DNA of 14,222 nucleotides from Victivallales bacterium (GTDB taxonomy: Bacteria > Verrucomicrobiota > Lentisphaeria > Oligosphaerales > Lenti-02): assembly GCA_018648945.1 (NCBI GenBank), contig JABGQJ010000131.1, positions 1 to 14,222 on the forward strand, read 5' to 3'. The notes under the pieces are model-generated. The model saw only the letters and a list, made by a program, of their open reading frames with translations. It ran no database searches and was not told the origin of the DNA. The position numbers and the translations under genes are program-made. Each line of letters starts with the position of its first letter. Within the stretch, counting starts at the first letter, position 1. Positions 7,124 to 13,687 of this stretch are shown in pieces.

Positions 7124-8023
7124 TCAGTCCCTGTTCTGGCGATTGGCCTCCAGCCACTCAAGAAAGCGCCGGGCACAAAAGTCCAGGTTCCCGATCTTGC
7201 CGCCGCCCCGGAGCGGCGAGCACATTTCGTAGGCGACGGTGCCGTCGAAGCCGCCGTCGCGTAGCCCGCGCAGAAACTCGGCATTGTCCAGGTCGCCATC
7301 GCCCATGGGCACGGCGCGAACGAGATCCGGACCGGCGGGGTGGTAGTTGATGAGCGCGGGCTCGTAGGCGAAGCGCGGCAGGCGCACATAGTCGGCAAAG
7401 GTCGTGTGGATGGTGTGCGGGGCCATGGCCTTGGCCGTTTCGTAGGCGGGCTCGTCACGCAGACAGGGAGACCAGGCATCGAACATGAGCTTGCAGTTGG
7501 GTCGATCCACATCGCGCAACAACTCCAGCAACGCCTTGCTGTGCACGCCAACATCGTGGTGGTTCTGGATGCCAATGGTGACCCCGGAATCGGCGGCCAC
7601 ATCACAGCACTCCTGGATCGCCTTCACCGTGCGCGACCAGTTCTCGGCAAGCGGCACATCGTCCCGCTCGTAGGATGTGAAGACACGTACCAGACCACAG
7701 TCCAATCCCTGCGCGAACTGGGCAAGGGTCCTGGTATATGCCACCTGCATCTCGATGAACGGCACCTCGCTACTCTCGGCCCCGCCGCTGAAGTTCGTGT
7801 AGCCAGCCACGCAGGCCACATCGACCCCGCAGGCCCGGCAATGCGCCGCCAAGTCGTGGATGTCGTCCAGTCCGTAGTCCAGCACGCTGAGATGCGGGCG
7901 CTTGGCCATGATCTCGACGGCCGGATAGCCAAGTTCAGCGGCGTGCGCCACGAACGCCTTCAAATCCAGCTCTGCCTGACCCCAGAATCCCGCGTAGCTG
8001 ACGGAGAAGAGAACCGGTTTCAT
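7124..8023 (-). CDS. Sugar phosphate isomerase/epimerase, xylose-isomerase-like TIM barrel
   Basis: A 299-residue cytoplasmic protein of the AP-endonuclease-2/xylose-isomerase-like TIM-barrel superfamily, a normal length for these sugar isomerases and epimerases. The barrel pattern is visible: VEIMAKRPHLSVLDYG (36-51, with Glu37), VACVAGYTNF (69-78), LVRVFTSYER (111-120), GVTIGIQNHHDVGVHS (147-162), LMFDAWSP (179-186, Asp182), HTTFADYVRL (206-215, His206) and GTVAYEMCSP (261-270, Glu266). Asp182, His206 and Glu266 fit the divalent-metal site. The usual Glu of the fifth strand reads Gln153 within GIQNHH, a variant I associate with some branches of the family. There is no signal peptide. The ATG at 8021-8023 has GAGGAA seven bases upstream. 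The substrate cannot be told from sequence. The esterase gene upstream on the same strand is over 400 bp away and ends in a terminator, so this gene probably has its own promoter. Confidence 0.88.
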   Translation of the reverse strand: MKPVLFSVSYAGFWGQAELDLKAFVAHAAELGYPAVEIMAKRPHLSVLDYGLDDIHDLAAHCRACGVDVACVAGYTNFSGGAESSEVPFIEMQVAYTRTLAQFAQGLDCGLVRVFTSYERDDVPLAENWSRTVKAIQECCDVAADSGVTIGIQNHHDVGVHSKALLELLRDVDRPNCKLMFDAWSPCLRDEPAYETAKAMAPHTIHTTFADYVRLPRFAYEPALINYHPAGPDLVRAVPMGDGDLDNAEFLRGLRDGGFDGTVAYEMCSPLRGGGKIGNLDFCARRFLEWLEANRQNRD

Positions 8024-8121
8024 CGCTGTTCCTCGGGATGGACCTCTTTGAGGACTACCGTAGCGCTCCTTTCAGGCCCTGACGAATTCGCTTCACGCCG
8101 AACCTGCCGGATGGAGGAGGA

Positions 8122-8286
8122 CGAGGGTAGAAGCGGCGTCCTCGCCGCTTTGGTGGCGTGTTGCACGCACAGGTCCCCATGGTGGGCAAGGAGAGGGACC
8201 GATGCAGTGGGGCGTCGCATTCCGGAGGCGAGCCCTGCCGCAGGAGCGAGTTGACGAAAGCGGCGAGGACGCCGCTTCTACCCTCG
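8122..8286. repeat. MITE/BIME-like element with perfect 30-bp inverted repeats
   Basis: The 30 bp at 8122-8151 are the exact reverse complement of 8257-8286, with 105 bp between. Each arm also carries its own palindrome, AAGCGGCG-TCCT-CGCCGCTT (8131-8150, and its complement at 8258-8277), so each arm can fold alone or the two can pair into a long stem. I see no direct target-site duplication outside the arms and no open reading frame of note inside. The arrangement fits paired REP-like palindromes or a non-autonomous mobile element. A decayed third copy lies at 7071-7099, indicating a dispersed family. Confidence 0.7.
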
Positions 8287-8374
8287 CCAGTGCCATGGCA
8301 TTGGTTCTCTACTAGTCACTTAGCATGTGCCGAAGCCATGTGAAGGTCGGCGGGGACCGGATGAGAATGGAACG

Positions 8375-8406
8375 AAAAGGCCAAGCGGCAGAATGCCGCT
8401 TGGCCT
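8375..8406 (-). terminator. Intrinsic terminator of the sialate O-acetylesterase gene
   Basis: A perfect 13-bp stem, AGGCCAAGCGGCA (8378-8390) and TGCCGCTTGGCCT (8394-8406), encloses a 3-nt loop. On the minus strand it is followed by a short T-run, TTTT. It lies 24 bp past the esterase stop codon in the correct orientation. Confidence 0.85.
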
Positions 8407-8430
8407 CGGTGGTTGGCGTTCACCTAGCGT

Positions 8431-9966
8431 CTACCGCTTGCCGTCGGTCACGCCCGGCCAGTCGTCCGTGCGGAAGGGCACGGCGGGCAGGCCTTCCTGG
8501 TTGTAGAGGCTACAGGGAGGGTTGTTGGCCCAACCGTAGCGCACGGCCACGGGATCGGCGACCGCCTCGGCCTGCAGGACGATCTCGTTGCCGACGATTT
8601 TGGCGTCGGCCCAAACGAACTTCTTGTCCGCGCCGGCGATGGTGAAGCCCTTGAGAGCATTGCCCTTGGCGACCAAGCCGCCACCCACATGGTCGAAGCT
8701 GAGGCGGATGGTCTTGCCTTCCTTCTTCATGGCCTTGTAGTCGGGACCGCTGTAGACGATGTCCTTGCCGTAGTCGGTGGCCAGAGCCCAGAGGGCGAGC
8801 CGCTTGCCCACGTCCTGTTTGTTCACGGGGTGGATATCCTTGGCCATGCCCACGTCGATAATCACAGCCATACCACAGTCCGGGACATTCTTGGCGGTCC
8901 AGGTCTGAGACTCGCGCAGTTCGGCCCAAGCGGATTTTTCGTCGGGATCGGTCTGGGCGGCTCTGAAGTTGGCGAGCTGGACGATGCCGAAGGACATGGA
9001 ATCCTGGCCCCAGATGCGTCGCCAGTTCTGGATCATGGCGGGCAACAGAATGCGGTACTGCTCGCCGCGACCGGCATTGGATTCGCCCTGGTACCAGATA
9101 GCTCCGCGCGCGGCGAAGGGGGCGACGGAGAGGATCATGCCGTTGTAGAGGCCACAGGGGCTCTGGTAGTGGGTCCTGCTCTTCGGCGGCCGTGGAGCGC
9201 GACCAGGCTTCTTGCCAGCGGCCCTGATGGCCTTTGCCTTCACCCTCCAAGCGGCCACCGCAGCATCGTGCTTCACCTTCCTCTCGGGGTACTTCTCAAG
9301 GTCCACGGCAAACCGGTCGAGGATGGGTTTGAGATCGGGATTGGCCTCAAGATCCTCCCTGCTGGTCCAGGCTTCGGCGGGGGTGCCGCCCCAGGAGGTG
9401 TGGACCAGCCCCACGGGCACGCCAAGCTGCGTGTGCAGCTCACGACCAAAGAAGTAGCCAGTGCCGGTGTAGCCGGCCACGGTGTCTGGCGAACAGATGG
9501 TCCAGTTGCCCGCCAGTTTGCGGTTGGGCTCGGGGCAGACGGTGTTCCTGATCTGGTAGTGGCGCAGCTTCGGGAAGTTGGCCGCCGCCTTTTCCTGCGC
9601 GAGATTCTGGCAACGGCCCACACGGAAGTTCATGTTCGACTGGCCGGAGCAGATCCACACCTCGCCCATCAGGATATCCTTGATGGCGACGGTGTTCTTG
9701 CCAGTGACCGTCATGGTCAGTGGGTCGGTGCCAGTTACCGGTTTGAGCACCACCTTCCAATCGCCCTTGGCATCCGCCGTGGCTGCTGCCGTCTGACCCG
9801 CGAAAGCCACCGTCACCTTCTCGCCGGGCTCGGCCCAGCCCCAGACGGGGAGCTTCATCTCCCGCTGCAGAACCATGTGGTCCGCGAACAGGGCGGGCAT
9901 GGTGACGTCGGCCCTAGCGGTGGACAGCAGCGCGAGAACGGCGAGGAGCTTGACGAGTCGTTGCAT
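8431..9966 (-). CDS. Sialate O-acetylesterase (SGNH/GDSL-type), exported
   Basis: A 511-residue exported esterase of the sialate O-acetylesterase (SASA) family, which removes O-acetyl groups from sialic acids or related acetylated sugars. A signal peptide spans residues 1-19 (MQRLVKLLAVLALLSTARA). The N-terminal beta domain shows LFADHMVLQREMKLPVWGWA (26-45). The nucleophile is Ser110 in GEVWICSGQSNM. Further family blocks are VGLVHTSWGGTPAEAW (185-200), GLYNGMILSVAPFAARGAIW (272-291), YQGESNAG (292-299) and the catalytic His379 in KDIHPVNKQDVGKRLALWAL. A Lys/Arg/Pro-rich stretch at 246-265 (IRAAGKKPGRAPRPPKSRTH) is a loop insertion also common in relatives. The ATG at 9964-9966 begins the signal peptide; no strong ribosome site precedes it. 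A terminator follows the stop. It probably contributes to glycan use together with the sugar isomerase. Confidence 0.93.
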   Translation of the reverse strand: MQRLVKLLAVLALLSTARADVTMPALFADHMVLQREMKLPVWGWAEPGEKVTVAFAGQTAAATADAKGDWKVVLKPVTGTDPLTMTVTGKNTVAIKDILMGEVWICSGQSNMNFRVGRCQNLAQEKAAANFPKLRHYQIRNTVCPEPNRKLAGNWTICSPDTVAGYTGTGYFFGRELHTQLGVPVGLVHTSWGGTPAEAWTSREDLEANPDLKPILDRFAVDLEKYPERKVKHDAAVAAWRVKAKAIRAAGKKPGRAPRPPKSRTHYQSPCGLYNGMILSVAPFAARGAIWYQGESNAGRGEQYRILLPAMIQNWRRIWGQDSMSFGIVQLANFRAAQTDPDEKSAWAELRESQTWTAKNVPDCGMAVIIDVGMAKDIHPVNKQDVGKRLALWALATDYGKDIVYSGPDYKAMKKEGKTIRLSFDHVGGGLVAKGNALKGFTIAGADKKFVWADAKIVGNEIVLQAEAVADPVAVRYGWANNPPCSLYNQEGLPAVPFRTDDWPGVTDGKR

Positions 9967-10370
9967 GATGGTGGACCGTTGGTTGGGGCTATGGCTTCGG
10001 TGGGAGCACGCATACCGTACAGTGCACAGTGGGAGGTGGCAACGCGATGTGGGGGCGGTCCTCGCGCGTGCTCGAGCCGCTGACCACCGACGGGCAGAGG
10101 GCGACCCGCCGGTCGCCCCTACATTGGGGAATGGGCGCGGCCATGTCTGGTGGTGGTTCCCATCGCCGGGGAAGGTGGGCCTCAGCGGGCGTGGCGGCGG
10201 GGTTGGTCTGGGTTGCGCCGGTTCGGCGGGGCCGAGTGCGTCCTTCCTGGTTTGGCATCGCTGCGCGTGGGGTGTACCTTCCGCACGGTCACCGGGGAAG
10301 CGCCCCCCCCCGAGGGGTATCGACAAACTGCAAAGTCACCTGTTGTGCATCCATGGAGAAGATTGGTTCA
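9967..10370. other. 404-bp divergent intergenic region
   Basis: This region separates the start codons of the esterase (minus) and the gamma-glutamyltransferase (plus), so it should hold both promoters, but I see no clear -35/-10 pair. It contains a palindromic repeat at 10099-10118 and a run of nine C at 10303-10311. An in-frame open extension of the transferase covers much of it (from 10029). That extension has no family motif and reads as G/C-rich non-coding sequence. Confidence 0.6.
10099..10118. repeat. Small palindromic repeat, GGGCGACC-CGCC-GGTCGCCC
   Basis: A perfect 8-bp stem with a 4-nt loop, followed by CTAC. A related half-copy (GAAGGGGCGACC, 7106-7117) lies beside the isomerase stop codon and matches the complement of GGTCGCCCCTAC at 11 of 12 positions. 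Compact dyads like this often belong to dispersed REP-like families. There is no T-run, so a terminator is unlikely. Confidence 0.5.
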
Positions 10371-11966
10371 ATGAGCGAGCTGCAGACGATGGGGTGGGCT
10401 GACCACGGGAGTGGCGGGGCCGTGGCGGCGGGGACGCAGGAAGGCGTGGCGGCGGGTATTGCCGTACTCCGGGACGGTGGCAATGCGGTCGATGCGGCCA
10501 TCGCGAGCATCCTGGCGCTGAGTGTCAGCCATTACGGGATGTTCGCCTTTGGCGGCGAAGTGCCGTTCATGTTCTACAATGCATCGACTCGCAACGTGCA
10601 GGTCCTCAGTGGGCAAGGCGTGGCACCGCGATCGCGAGAGGGCATGGCCTGGTTTGAGGCGAACGGCATCCCGAGCGACGGCGACGTGAAGACCGCGCCA
10701 CCACCGGCTGTCTTGGATCTGTGCACCACAGCACTCCGTCTGTACGGGACGACCTCATTCGAGCATGTCGCGTCATATACACGGAAGCTGCTCGAGCCGG
10801 GCCTGGAGTCCTGGCATACACCACTCGCCGCCACCCTGGCTCGGCTGGTTGAGGCGGAGAAGCAGACCCAAGGGGGGCGTGAGGAACGACTCCTCGGCGT
10901 GCGCAACCGCTTCTATGAAGGCGACATCGCGGACGCCCTGGAGGCCTACTACGTTTCTGAGGGCTCCTTTCTGCGCAAGACGGACTTGGCGAGTCACACG
11001 ACCCTTGTGGAAGACCCAGTCTCGGTTACGTATCATGATCACACGGTCTACAAATGCGGTCCGTGGACGCAAGGGCCGTGGCTATGCCAGGCGCTGCGAC
11101 TGCTTGAGACGTTCGACCTGCAGCACCTGGGACACCTGTCGGAAGACTACATACACACGGTGACCGAAGCGATGAAGCTCGCCTTGGCCGACCGCGATGC
11201 CTATTACGCAGATCCTCGCTTCGCTGACGTGCCATTGGCGGCCCTGTTCTCAGAGAAGTACGCCAAGCTGCGGCGGACGCTCATGGATCCGGAGCGGGCA
11301 GCCACTTCAGTTCCTCCCGGCGACCCACGAGCCATGAAGCCACGCTGCGACGCTGTCTGCGACCCCGACTGGGTCGGCGGCACCACAACCTGCGTGGTGA
11401 GTGATCGCTTTGGCAATGTGGTATCCGCCACGCCGAGCGCGAACCGGCCGTACCATCTCTGTGATGAGCTGGGAATTGCCCATGGCAACCGCCTCCGCTG
11501 CCTGAATACCACCCCAGGGCATCCCAACCATATTGAGGCGGGGAAGCGCCCGAGGGTCACCTTGACGCCGACACTGGTCGTCAAGGCAGATGGCTCCGTA
11601 TTGGCGGTAAGTGTGGCCGGTGGCGATCTGCAGGACCAGACCACGCTCAACTGCCTGCTCAATCACCTCGATTTCGGGATGACGCCGGCGGAGAGCGTGA
11701 CGGCACCACGCTTCAGTACCGGCCACCATGAGAATTCGTTCAAGTCCGATGCAAAGCGCGGGGCAATGGAAGCGCCCGCAGGTCTCGTCCTGGATGACGG
11801 CATCGGCGAAGAAGCAGCGGCCCGGCTGCAGACCAAAGGGCACCAAGTGAAACGCGCAGAAGCCGCCATCGCCCACCCGGTGATGCTGCACCTGGACGCG
11901 AAGACGGGCGTAAGCCATGCCGCCGGTGATCCTAAGGCCGGTCGGTACGCGCAAGCTATCCAATAG
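10371..11966 (+). CDS. Gamma-glutamyltransferase family protein (Ntn hydrolase)
   Basis: A 531-residue member of the gamma-glutamyltranspeptidase family, whose members cleave or transfer the gamma-glutamyl group of glutathione and related peptides after self-processing. The N-terminal signature GTQEGVAAGIAVLRDGGNAVDAAIA lies at 21-45, followed by FGGEVPFMFYN (60-70). The self-cleavage site and nucleophile appear in GGTTTCVVSDRFGNVVSAT (336-354), with Thr338 aligning to the catalytic Thr of the E. coli enzyme. The small subunit continues with PRVTLTPTLVVKADGSVLAVSVAGGDLQDQTTLNCLLNHLDFG. It has no evident signal peptide, unlike the classic periplasmic enzymes, so it may act in the cytoplasm. 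The ATG at 10371 is preceded by GGAGAA at a rather long distance; an ATG at 10353 is the alternative. The TauE/SafE gene follows 11 bp after the stop, so the two form an operon. The exact substrate is open. Confidence 0.9.
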   Translation: MSELQTMGWADHGSGGAVAAGTQEGVAAGIAVLRDGGNAVDAAIASILALSVSHYGMFAFGGEVPFMFYNASTRNVQVLSGQGVAPRSREGMAWFEANGIPSDGDVKTAPPPAVLDLCTTALRLYGTTSFEHVASYTRKLLEPGLESWHTPLAATLARLVEAEKQTQGGREERLLGVRNRFYEGDIADALEAYYVSEGSFLRKTDLASHTTLVEDPVSVTYHDHTVYKCGPWTQGPWLCQALRLLETFDLQHLGHLSEDYIHTVTEAMKLALADRDAYYADPRFADVPLAALFSEKYAKLRRTLMDPERAATSVPPGDPRAMKPRCDAVCDPDWVGGTTTCVVSDRFGNVVSATPSANRPYHLCDELGIAHGNRLRCLNTTPGHPNHIEAGKRPRVTLTPTLVVKADGSVLAVSVAGGDLQDQTTLNCLLNHLDFGMTPAESVTAPRFSTGHHENSFKSDAKRGAMEAPAGLVLDDGIGEEAAARLQTKGHQVKRAEAAIAHPVMLHLDAKTGVSHAAGDPKAGRYAQAIQ

Positions 11967-11977
11967 ACGGAGGTAAT

Positions 11978-12751
11978 ATGGACTCCCCGTGGTACGTATA
12001 TGTGTTGACCGTTCTGGCCGGCATCCTGACTGGCTATATCAATACGCTGGCCGGCTGCGGTTCCGCGTTCTCCCTCGCTGCGCTGGGTGCACTGGGCCTG
12101 CCGCTTGGTGTCGCGAATGGCACCAACCGCGTGGCTATCCTCCTGCAGAACGTCGTGGCGGTCAAGGGATTCCATGGCCAGGGGAAAGTGGACTGGAAGG
12201 CCGGGCTCAGACTGGCCGTGCCAGCCTGCGTGGGGGCCGTGGTGGGGGCCCTCCTGGCCACCCGGATCGACCCGAAGCAGCTACGGATGGCGGTCGGCGT
12301 TGCCATGGTGCTGGTGCTGGTGCTTCTCTTTGCCAAGCCGAAACGCTGGCTTGAAGGCAGGAGCGACAATGCCAAAGGTCTGCACTGGGCTCCGCAGGCA
12401 GTCGTGTTCTTCTGCATCGGAGTCTATGGCGGATTCGTTCAGATGGGGGTGGGAGTCTTCATGCTGACCGGCCTGGTCTTCGGCGCGGGATACGATGTGG
12501 TGCGCGGGAATGCCGTGAAGGTGTTGATCATCCTGTGCTTCACAGCGATTGCCCTTGCCGTCTTCATCCATAGCGGCCAAGTGAACTGGTCGGTTGGGCT
12601 GTTGCTCGCCTGTGGGAATATGGCCGGTGCCTGGATCGCCACCCGACAGGCTGCGAAGCGGGGTGCCCGATTCATCCGCTGGCTGCTGATCCCAGTGGTG
12701 ACCTATGCGGCGCTCAAGTACCTTGGCGTCCTGGCCCTCCTGGCTCGTTGA
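11978..12751 (+). CDS. TauE/SafE-family membrane permease (putative sulfite or sulfonate exporter)
   Basis: A 257-residue integral membrane protein of the TauE/SafE (DUF81) family, whose members move sulfite, sulfoacetate or related small anions. About eight hydrophobic segments are visible in two homologous halves. The first half begins with the family motif LAGILTGYINTLAGCGSAFSLAAL (13-36) and continues GVANGTNRVAILLQN (44-58). The second half has VVFFCIGVYGGFVQMGVGVFML (142-163) and YDVVRGNAVKVLIILCFTAIAL (172-193). It ends with RWLLIPVVTYAALKYLGV in the usual way. The ATG is preceded by GGAGG with five bases between. Its closeness to the gamma-glutamyltransferase gene (11 bp) suggests that the permease handles a sulfur product of gamma-glutamyl or glutathione breakdown. 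The family is clear; the substrate is inferred. Confidence 0.9.
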   Translation: MDSPWYVYVLTVLAGILTGYINTLAGCGSAFSLAALGALGLPLGVANGTNRVAILLQNVVAVKGFHGQGKVDWKAGLRLAVPACVGAVVGALLATRIDPKQLRMAVGVAMVLVLVLLFAKPKRWLEGRSDNAKGLHWAPQAVVFFCIGVYGGFVQMGVGVFMLTGLVFGAGYDVVRGNAVKVLIILCFTAIALAVFIHSGQVNWSVGLLLACGNMAGAWIATRQAAKRGARFIRWLLIPVVTYAALKYLGVLALLAR

Positions 12752-12952
12752 TGGCGGTTCGGCACGAGGACAAAGGCACACCCAAGCCTTGGAGTCTGCG
12801 GCTCGACGGAGTCTCCCCCTCCAGGACGTGGCATGCCAGAACGGGGGGCTCCTCCGCTTGTCATGCAGGGATGCCAACTGTACCTTCATTGCGGGTGGAG
12901 GGAATGTCCCCAAATGGATGGCATCGAGAGACCATGGAATCTGTTGGTCCCC
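12752..12952. other. 201-bp intergenic region, no gene recognised
   Basis: Short open frames cross this stretch on both strands but none has a recognisable motif or ribosome site. It contains a 10-bp palindrome TGGCATGCCA (12829-12838), two GGAGTC direct repeats, and no clear terminator for the permease gene. The sequence could be a decayed gene or a dispersed intergenic repeat, which cannot be judged from this window alone. Confidence 0.4.
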
Positions 12953-13687
12953 ATGAAGAAACCAGAGTTGGTATTGCTGCGCTGGGCTGTGGTTGGTACC
13001 GTGTTGCTATGCGGGTGCCGTAAGGGAACCCGCGAGGAGGAGAGGATGCGTCCGTCCAGTTACGACTTCGCCCCATTCAAAGCCGGGCTCTACAGCGCAA
13101 CAAAGACCTACTTCAGGGGGGTTGAGCGTGACGTTGATGAACGTGTCTACTGCTTTGTCCTCTACACATCCGGTGAGATGTCCTCCTTCTTCCCTCTCTT
13201 CATGACAGAGGAGGGCCTAGATCGAGTTTGTGCCGAGTACCGCCAGCATTCCCTGTATGCTGGTGACACCGACGAGGAGATCCACGAGTACCTCAGATAC
13301 AACCCAGAGGATTCGTCGCACTACCTTCAGTGCCTCGACTCCTCTGAGGACCTGTTCGCGGACGTGAATAGGATTGGCGGGCAGATGGCGGCGGTCCTAC
13401 AGAGCATCGACACGGGTCATGGGTGGCAGGAGTTCGAGGACTTCGCTGCCAAGACCGAGGACGCCATTGTCGATGTCCTCAAGAGGCTGAGCGACGAAGG
13501 CGTGTTTGGCACTGGCGACGAACGCAACAAGATCTTTGTCTCCATGATGATGGGCGACCAGGATGATTCAGTTCTTCGGTTGGGCAGGCGCATCAATCGC
13601 CCGGCTGCCCGGGCGGATTTCGAACGGAACTGGGCCTGGCTGGGAGAGCAAGCGGAAGCACAGAGCACCGAGTCCGGCTTGCCTTAG
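12953..13687 (+). CDS. DUF4303-family protein, possible lipoprotein
   Basis: A 244-residue protein matching the DUF4303 family over about residues 40-230. Matching blocks are RVYCFVLYTSGEMSSFFPLFMTEEGLDRV (64-92), YLRYNPEDSSHYL (113-125), LFADVNRI (134-141), LKRLSDEGVFGTGDERNKIFVSMMMGDQDD (176-205) and a closing ADFERNW. No biochemical role is assigned to this family that I can name with confidence. From the ATG at 12953 the N-terminus reads MKKPELVLLRWAVVGTVLLCGC, resembling a lipoprotein signal with Cys22 as the acylated residue. However, the lipobox (LCGC) has an unusual Cys at -2, there is an Arg in the hydrophobic part, and the ribosome site is poor. An in-frame ATG at 13046 has a very strong AGGAGG five bases upstream and would give a 213-residue cytoplasmic protein of typical family size. 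The gene appears to stand alone, about 200 bp after the permease and convergent with a transposase. Confidence 0.75.
   Translation: MKKPELVLLRWAVVGTVLLCGCRKGTREEERMRPSSYDFAPFKAGLYSATKTYFRGVERDVDERVYCFVLYTSGEMSSFFPLFMTEEGLDRVCAEYRQHSLYAGDTDEEIHEYLRYNPEDSSHYLQCLDSSEDLFADVNRIGGQMAAVLQSIDTGHGWQEFEDFAAKTEDAIVDVLKRLSDEGVFGTGDERNKIFVSMMMGDQDDSVLRLGRRINRPAARADFERNWAWLGEQAEAQSTESGLP

Larger units (their letters stand above)
8024..8430. other. 407-bp intergenic region with repeats and a terminator
   Basis: No convincing gene lies here. The region holds upstream DNA of the isomerase gene (8024-8121), a 165-bp segment bounded by a perfect 30-bp inverted repeat (8122-8286), about 90 bp of unassigned sequence, and the intrinsic terminator of the esterase gene (8375-8406). 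Short open frames crossing it have no recognisable motifs. Confidence 0.7.

Noticed and set aside
7114..7125. GACCA-TC-TGGTC hairpin at the isomerase stop codon
   Set aside because: A 5-bp stem with a 2-nt loop is too weak for a terminator and lacks a T-run.
6234..7232. A 332-codon open frame on the plus strand
   Set aside because: It is antisense across the sigma factor and the start of the anti-sigma gene and has no recognisable domain or ribosome site.
8689..10083. A 464-codon open frame on the plus strand
   Set aside because: It lies antisense to the sialate O-acetylesterase, whose motifs and terminator are clear. It has no family motif and is explained by high G+C suppressing stop codons.
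10029..10370. N-terminal extension of the gamma-glutamyltransferase
   Set aside because: The family begins near residue 5 of the shorter form, and the extension is low-complexity and contains a palindromic repeat typical of intergenic DNA.
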